NCBI GenBank assembly: GCA_040080835.1
Contig: JBEBHP010000001.1
Location: 1-64,000, forward strand
Length of the DNA: 64,000 bases
Source of the DNA: SZUA-430 sp040080835
Lineage (GTDB): Bacteria; Pseudomonadota; Alphaproteobacteria; Micropepsales; Micropepsaceae
Reading direction: 5' to 3'
Position 1 is the first letter of the stretch. The number at the start of each line of letters is the position of its first letter. The notes below the pieces were generated by a model. The model ran no database searches and had not been told where the DNA came from. It saw only the letters and a list, made by a program, of their open reading frames with translations. This document shows positions 59,695 through 64,000 of this stretch, piece by piece. The translations under genes and the position numbers were made by a program.

Positions 59695-60597
59695 CTATTG
59701 ATTCAGTGACTTCAGGTAGCGCGCTATGGCGTTCCTGTCTTCAGCCGTGAGCAGCTTGGTGTTGTCTTCAATGACTTCTGCCATCGGCCCCTGCACCGAA
59801 TCGAAATCCGGCTTGACACCACTTTTGAGGTACTCCTCTATTTCCTCAACTGACCAATGGGCGAAATCGCTCTTCGAAGGACCAACGAGGGCGGGTACCG
59901 CCCACCCTTCTGGTCCTTTCGGATTGCCGCGAAGAAACGCCGATGAATCCATGGCGCCCAAGACATTTCGCGGCGTATGGCACTCGCCGCAGTGTCCCAG
60001 TGCCTGCGCCAGATAGCGACCACGCGCGACCTCGACAGGTTCAGTCGGTGGGGTACCGGGTATCTCGTTCTGGAAGAACAGCAATTTCCAACCTTTCATC
60101 AAGCCCCGCCACGTGAATGGAAACTGAAGCTGATGTGGCCGGTTTCGCGCCTTCACTGGCTGAAGTGAAAACAGATAGGCCTTGATGGCCAACGCGTCAC
60201 TCACTCGCATGTGAGAGTACGAAGTATACGGAAACACCGGATACAACTGCTCTCCATGAGATCCCGTGCCGTCGAGCAGCGCGTCGAGAAATTCGTCGTC
60301 ACTCCAGGCACCAATGCCGGTGGCTATGTCCGGCGTAATATTGGGAGAATAAAAAGTTCCAAATGGCGTCTTCAACGCCCGTCCGCCCGCAAACCTTGCG
60401 CCGCCACCTTTGCGATCCCAATGACAACTAACGCAGCCAGCAGCCACCGTCAGGTACGCACCACGCTCCACCATGCCCGGTGATTTGCTGCTCAGGCCCG
60501 ATGGAATGCTCTCCCGGGTGTGCGACCAAAGAAGTAGCCAAACCAAAATGGCAGCGCCGAGAACAAGCCCTGCCAGCAAGGAAATTCGCAATACCAT
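59695..60597 (-). CDS. Membrane-anchored diheme cytochrome c
   Basis: 300 residues. A single N-terminal anchor (LLAGLVLGAAILVWLLLW) is followed by two heme-binding motifs, CVSCH (about 55-59) and CGECH (about 198-202), each with a distal Met region (MVERGAYLTVAAG..., MDSSAFLRG). The spacing is that of cytochrome c subunits of membrane dehydrogenases. It starts at the stop of the cytochrome c'-like gene (TAATG overlap), so both are cotranscribed and may form one electron path. Confidence 0.87.
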   Translation of the reverse strand: MVLRISLLAGLVLGAAILVWLLLWSHTRESIPSGLSSKSPGMVERGAYLTVAAGCVSCHWDRKGGGARFAGGRALKTPFGTFYSPNITPDIATGIGAWSDDEFLDALLDGTGSHGEQLYPVFPYTSYSHMRVSDALAIKAYLFSLQPVKARNRPHQLQFPFTWRGLMKGWKLLFFQNEIPGTPPTEPVEVARGRYLAQALGHCGECHTPRNVLGAMDSSAFLRGNPKGPEGWAVPALVGPSKSDFAHWSVEEIEEYLKSGVKPDFDSVQGPMAEVIEDNTKLLTAEDRNAIARYLKSLNQ

Positions 60598-61052
60598 TAC
60601 TGCGGTGTTTCAGGTCCGCGGAACGGCGTGTGGCATCCGCCGCACGATTTCTTCACATCGCCAAACGCGGCCTCAAACTTCGTCGCATCGCCAACAGCAT
60701 CGCTCGCACCTTTCAGCGCCTTTGCAAGTGCATCGGCAGCGGCCTTGAAATCCGCAGGCTTGCTCCAGATATCTTGCAGCGCTCGCGATTTTGTTACGCC
60801 TGCATCACCAACGCCTGTTCCTTTGGGAAACTTCGACGGGATGGACTCCGCGAAGGCGATCGCCTTGGCCAAGTGATCCTTCGCCACTGCCGGATCGGTT
60901 GCGTCATGCGCGCCTTTCACGTTTCCGACAAGCGACTTCATGCCGGCAACGCGGTCATCAACAATCTGCTGGGGCGACATCGTTCCCGCGGCCCACGCCG
61001 TTCCGGCAATGAGCACAAAACCAAGAACCAGACCGCTCGACACAACTTTCAT
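60597..61052 (-). CDS. Cytochrome c'-like monoheme protein
   Basis: 151 residues from the ATG at 61052, with GGGAGAG upstream. A signal peptide ends near AWAAG; the mature part is helical with one CGGCH near the C-terminus (about 139-143). A C-terminal CxxCH in a four-helix protein is the cytochrome c' layout. Such proteins bind NO or act as small electron carriers in the periplasm. It is the first gene of the pair. Confidence 0.85.
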   Translation of the reverse strand: MKVVSSGLVLGFVLIAGTAWAAGTMSPQQIVDDRVAGMKSLVGNVKGAHDATDPAVAKDHLAKAIAFAESIPSKFPKGTGVGDAGVTKSRALQDIWSKPADFKAAADALAKALKGASDAVGDATKFEAAFGDVKKSCGGCHTPFRGPETPQ

Positions 61053-61246
61053 CACAACTCTCCCGTTTGGGGTCCGAAGACAGCCCGTTTACCTATCGTT
61101 ACCCATTGTTTGAGCCCCGCCAAGCCCCAAATTGATAGTAAGATGCAAAACCATCACGCTTTTGACACAAGCGGAGGGGAAGCTCGCAAACAATTTACAG
61201 TCGGATTCTATAATTACCGGCACATAAGGACTATTCGGAAATTTCG

Positions 61247-61813
61247 ATGCGCAAACTGATTGGTGTGTGTGTTTTCTGCGGTTCCTCTGAAGGTAGCGAC
61301 CCGGCCTATGCCCAAGCAGCCAAGGATCTTGGTCGCCATATTGCCGAAGCCAACGCAAGGCTGATTTATGGCGGCGCCTCGATCGGCCTCATGGGCGAAG
61401 TCGCAAGTGCCGCCCTGGAAGCGGGTGGAGAAGTCATCGGAATCATTCCGCAGTTTCTGCGGGCGCGCGAGATCGAGCTCGCCAGCCTGACTGAACTCGT
61501 GATCACGCCGAACATGCATGAACGCAAGGAACGGATGCACGGGCTCTCGGATGCGTTTGTTATTCTGCCAGGCGGACTGGGCACGCTTGAAGAAGTACTT
61601 GAAGCCATGACATGGGCCCAACTTGGTCTGCACAAGAAACCCATCGTCTTCGTGAACATCAAGGGGTTCTGGGACCCGCTTTTCGCGACCTTCGACCGGG
61701 TGCATACTCACAACTTCGCCCGCTACGGTCTCAAGGAACTTTATACGGTCGTGAGCAGGGTCGAAGACACCATCCCGGCGATTCTGGACTTTCACCGTCA
61801 GGCAGCTGAATAG
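61247..61813 (+). CDS. LOG-family nucleotide hydrolase
   Basis: 188 residues. The TIGR00730/LOG pattern is complete: GVCVFCGSSEGSDPAYAQAA, LIYGGASIGLMGEVASAAL, NMHERKERMHGLSDAFVILP and PGGLGTLEEVLEAMTWAQLG. The PGGxGT and ERK...M motifs form the active site that splits nucleoside 5'-monophosphates to base and ribose phosphate, including cytokinin precursors in plants. It is convergent with the RarD gene and overlaps it by 16 bases. Confidence 0.92.
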   Translation: MRKLIGVCVFCGSSEGSDPAYAQAAKDLGRHIAEANARLIYGGASIGLMGEVASAALEAGGEVIGIIPQFLRAREIELASLTELVITPNMHERKERMHGLSDAFVILPGGLGTLEEVLEAMTWAQLGLHKKPIVFVNIKGFWDPLFATFDRVHTHNFARYGLKELYTVVSRVEDTIPAILDFHRQAAE

Positions 61814-62691
61814 CGTTCCCGCCTGAAGGCATCCCACGTCACAAGCGCCAGTGCGCTCCATATCAGCGCGAATGTGATCGCATGCGCATGTGTGAATGTC
61901 TCGCCATACAAGAACACGGCCAGCGTCAGACTGATCGAAGGAGCGAGATATTGCAGGAACCCCACCATGAACAATGGAATGCGCCGCGCACCCGCAGCAA
62001 AGAGCAGCAACGGGATCGCAGTCAGAGGGCCTGCCAGTATCAGGTAGAAATCGTTCAGCGTTCCAAACTTGCCAAACGCCCCGGTGTCCGATGTAAACAG
62101 GTAGAGCAGGTAGCCAAGTGAAACCGGCATGAGAATTATCGTTTCCACAGTCAACCCCTCAACGGACTCGACGCTGACCATTTTGCGAATAAGTCCATAG
62201 ACGCCAAAGCTCACCGCCAGTACCAGGGACACCCATGGCAGATAGCCGAGGGCCAAAGTCTGGTTCGCAACGCCCAGCACGGCAAGTCCGATTGAGACCT
62301 TTTGCAACAGCGTCAGGCGTTCCTTGAGTACAAGCACGCCAAGCACGAAACTCACCAGCGGGTTGATATAATAGCCTAGGCTCGTGTCGATGATACGCTC
62401 GGCCGACACCGCCCAGATGAAGACGCCCCAATTCAACGCGATCAATATGGAACTTGCGGTCAGGGCAGCCAGCGTACGTTTCCGCCACAGGGCGGCCCAC
62501 AAATGGCTTGTCCGGTTACGGTACTGAACCAGGAAAAGCGTAAAGACCAGTGTCCACACAATTCGATGCGCGACTATTTCCACAGCACTCACGTGCGAAA
62601 TCTGTTTCCAGAAAATCGGAATGATGCCCCAGACGATATAGGCACTGGAGGCGTAAATCATGCCTGTCCGATCAGGCTTGTGCAGACTCAT
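61798..62691 (-). CDS. rarD: RarD-type EamA permease
   Basis: 297 residues from the ATG at 62691 (MSLHKPDRTG). Ten hydrophobic segments and GIIPIFWKQISHVSAVEIVA, ALNWGVFIWAVSAERIIDTS, GYYINPLVSFVLGVLVLKER match RarD (chloramphenicol-sensitive protein family, COG2962), a branch of EamA/DMT permeases. The transported compound is unknown. An upstream in-frame extension to 62883 overlaps the next gene and is not supported. Confidence 0.88.
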   Translation of the reverse strand: MSLHKPDRTGMIYASSAYIVWGIIPIFWKQISHVSAVEIVAHRIVWTLVFTLFLVQYRNRTSHLWAALWRKRTLAALTASSILIALNWGVFIWAVSAERIIDTSLGYYINPLVSFVLGVLVLKERLTLLQKVSIGLAVLGVANQTLALGYLPWVSLVLAVSFGVYGLIRKMVSVESVEGLTVETIILMPVSLGYLLYLFTSDTGAFGKFGTLNDFYLILAGPLTAIPLLLFAAGARRIPLFMVGFLQYLAPSISLTLAVFLYGETFTHAHAITFALIWSALALVTWDAFRRERYSAA

Positions 62692-62731
62692 TTTCCCTGA
62701 CGATCCAGTTGGTTGGCTTCGGCGGCTGTAC

Positions 62732-64000
62732 TCACGAAGAGCCGATGCTGCCAATGGCTGGCGCTCGGTCACGCAACAGTTTGTACGTGATGGAATCGAT
62801 AAGGGCTTCAAACGACGCATCAACGATGTTGGCAGAAACCCCAACGGTCGACCATCGGTTTCCAGCGGCGTCGGCGCTTTCAATCATGACGCGTGTGACT
62901 GCTTCAGTACCCGCAGTCAGGATACGCACCTTGTAGTCAACCAGCTTGAGATCTTCGAGCCATTTGGAAAAGCGTCCAAGATCCTTGCGCAGCGCATTGT
63001 CCAGTGCATTGACCGGTCCGTTTCCTTCTCCAACATTCATGATGCGCTCGCCATCCACGACGACTTTTACCACTGCCTCGGAAACTGTAACCTCTTCACC
63101 AAGGGCATTGTGCCGACGCTCCACCGATACGCGGAAGCCGTCCACTTTGAAAAAAGTCTCAACCTTGCCCAAAGCGCGCCGGGCAAGCATCTCAAGTGAT
63201 GCTTCGGCGCCGTCATAGGAGTAGCCCAGGAATTCACGTTCCTTTATCTGGTCCAGCAATCCGACCACGCGCGGATCCTTGGCATCGATGTCAAATCCCA
63301 TTTCGGCAAGTCTGCCCATCAGGTTGGAACGGCCAGCCTGGTCCGATACGGGGATTTTACGTGCATTTCCAACGGTCTCCGGAGGGACATGCTCATAGGT
63401 TCGTGGATCCTTCATGACCGCCGATGCGTGAAGCCCGCCCTTGTGTGCAAACGCAGAACTCCCGACATAGGGCGCGTGACGGTTTGGCGCCCTGTTTAGG
63501 ATTTCATCGAGCAGCCGCGACAGGTGCGTCAGTTGCTTCAGCCGTTCTCGCGAGATGCCAATTTCATATTGCGAGGCAAATTCGGGTTTCAGAATGAGTG
63601 TTGGAATCAGAGATACAAGATTGGCGTTGCCGCAACGCTCGCCAAGCCCGTTCAAGGTTCCCTGCACCTGACGCACGCCAGCCCTGATCGCTGCCAGCGT
63701 GTTGCCAACCGCATTCTCTGTGTCGTTGTGAGCATGGATTCCAAGCCGATCACCAGGTAAAGCCCGCACAACTTCGGAAACAATGCGCTCCACCTCGTGA
63801 GGAAGCGTGCCGCCATTTGTGTCGCACAGCACTGCCCAGCGTGCGCCACCGTCGAGCGCCGCCTTCAGGCACGAGATAGCAAATTCCGGATTCGATTTGT
63901 ATCCGTCGAAGAAGTGTTCGGCATCAAACATGGCTTCGCGGGTTCGCTTCACAACTTCCTGCATGCTGGCCCTGATGGCTTCCAGGTTATCCTCGCGACT
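62732..64000 (-). CDS. cimA: Citramalate/isopropylmalate synthase family, partial
   Basis: The last 422 residues lie in the window and the reading frame stays open to the edge. The HMGL-like TIM barrel has LCDTNGGTLPHEV and the metal site IHAHNDTENAVGNTL with GERCGNANLVSLIP; AYVGSSAFAHKGGLHASAVM-type sequence follows. A C-terminal LeuA dimer/regulatory domain occupies about the last 130 residues, as in CimA. CimA joins pyruvate and acetyl-CoA to citramalate for isoleucine synthesis. LeuA is less likely because of the CimA-type core sequence, but a search is needed to be sure. Confidence 0.85.
   Translation of the reverse strand, partial: SREDNLEAIRASMQEVVKRTREAMFDAEHFFDGYKSNPEFAISCLKAALDGGARWAVLCDTNGGTLPHEVERIVSEVVRALPGDRLGIHAHNDTENAVGNTLAAIRAGVRQVQGTLNGLGERCGNANLVSLIPTLILKPEFASQYEIGISRERLKQLTHLSRLLDEILNRAPNRHAPYVGSSAFAHKGGLHASAVMKDPRTYEHVPPETVGNARKIPVSDQAGRSNLMGRLAEMGFDIDAKDPRVVGLLDQIKEREFLGYSYDGAEASLEMLARRALGKVETFFKVDGFRVSVERRHNALGEEVTVSEAVVKVVVDGERIMNVGEGNGPVNALDNALRKDLGRFSKWLEDLKLVDYKVRILTAGTEAVTRVMIESADAAGNRWSTVGVSANIVDASFEALIDSITYKLLRDRAPAIGSIGSS

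Overview
The window looks like a piece of an alphaproteobacterial chromosome. It has moderately high G+C, BigR/SqrR- and CsoR-type regulators, a DUF3489/DUF2924/serine-recombinase module of the kind common in that class, and IS427-group and IS481-like insertion sequences. I cannot name the genus from sequence alone. About two thirds is accessory DNA, dominated by sulfur handling, efflux pumps, copper resistance and mobile-element debris. Ordinary housekeeping genes appear only at the right edge.

Layout. 1-2.2 kb: insertion-sequence debris, with an IS5/IS427 element sitting inside an older IS481-like element. 2.2-8.5 kb: a Met/His-rich lipoprotein, then a sulfur-trafficking cluster (methyltransferase, DUF4395, ArsR-rhodanese fusion, a broken persulfide-dioxygenase-like gene, MFS transporter, SHOCT protein, DsrE protein, cysteine desulfurase). 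8.6-11.9 kb: IS remnant, an alkylsulfatase gene and a cydA scrap. 11.9-19.4 kb: a persulfide-sensor-like ArsR regulator with an RND pump on one side of a shared operator and sulfide:quinone oxidoreductase, thioredoxin, DUF2892 and a glutamine amidotransferase on the other. 19.5-28.2 kb: decaying DNA (lgt pseudogene, crystallin-fold protein, IS copies, gene fragments) around a large secreted TPR protein. 28.2-34.5 kb: a mobile block with a ParB-like/DNA-methyltransferase fusion, DUF5681, terminase large subunit, DUF3489, DUF2924 and a large serine recombinase, ending at tRNA-Gln.

34.6-43.4 kb: a small membrane protein, a GNAT acetyltransferase, a membrane-anchored protein with a Shedu-like nuclease signature, a CBM9/DUF5916 outer-membrane-type protein, and an autotransporter overlapping a FecR-domain gene. 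44-48.3 kb: a second RND pump with unusual proton-relay residues. 48.3-54.5 kb: a copper island (multicopper oxidase CopA, CopB, cupredoxin, DUF411 protein, copper P-type ATPase, CsoR) with two near-identical CsoR-type palindromes. 54.5-56.5 kb: a cupredoxin and an FTR1 iron permease fused to a secreted beta-rich domain, behind a perfect FNR/FixK box. 56.5-64 kb: Atm1/MsbA-like ABC exporter, LysM protein, two c-type cytochromes, LOG-family protein, RarD-type permease and the citramalate/isopropylmalate synthase-family gene that runs off the right edge.

The most interesting points are the membrane-tethered Shedu-like protein beside the tRNA-Gln/recombinase boundary, the FTR1-beta-domain fusion with an apparent internal signal peptide, the C9 tract that splits copA, and the two-cysteine ArsR divergon linking an efflux pump to sulfide oxidation. 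Several otherwise well-conserved genes (lgt, copA, DUF411, cydA) differ from an open frame by single bases, most of them in homopolymers. This could be real decay, phase variation or sequencing error.
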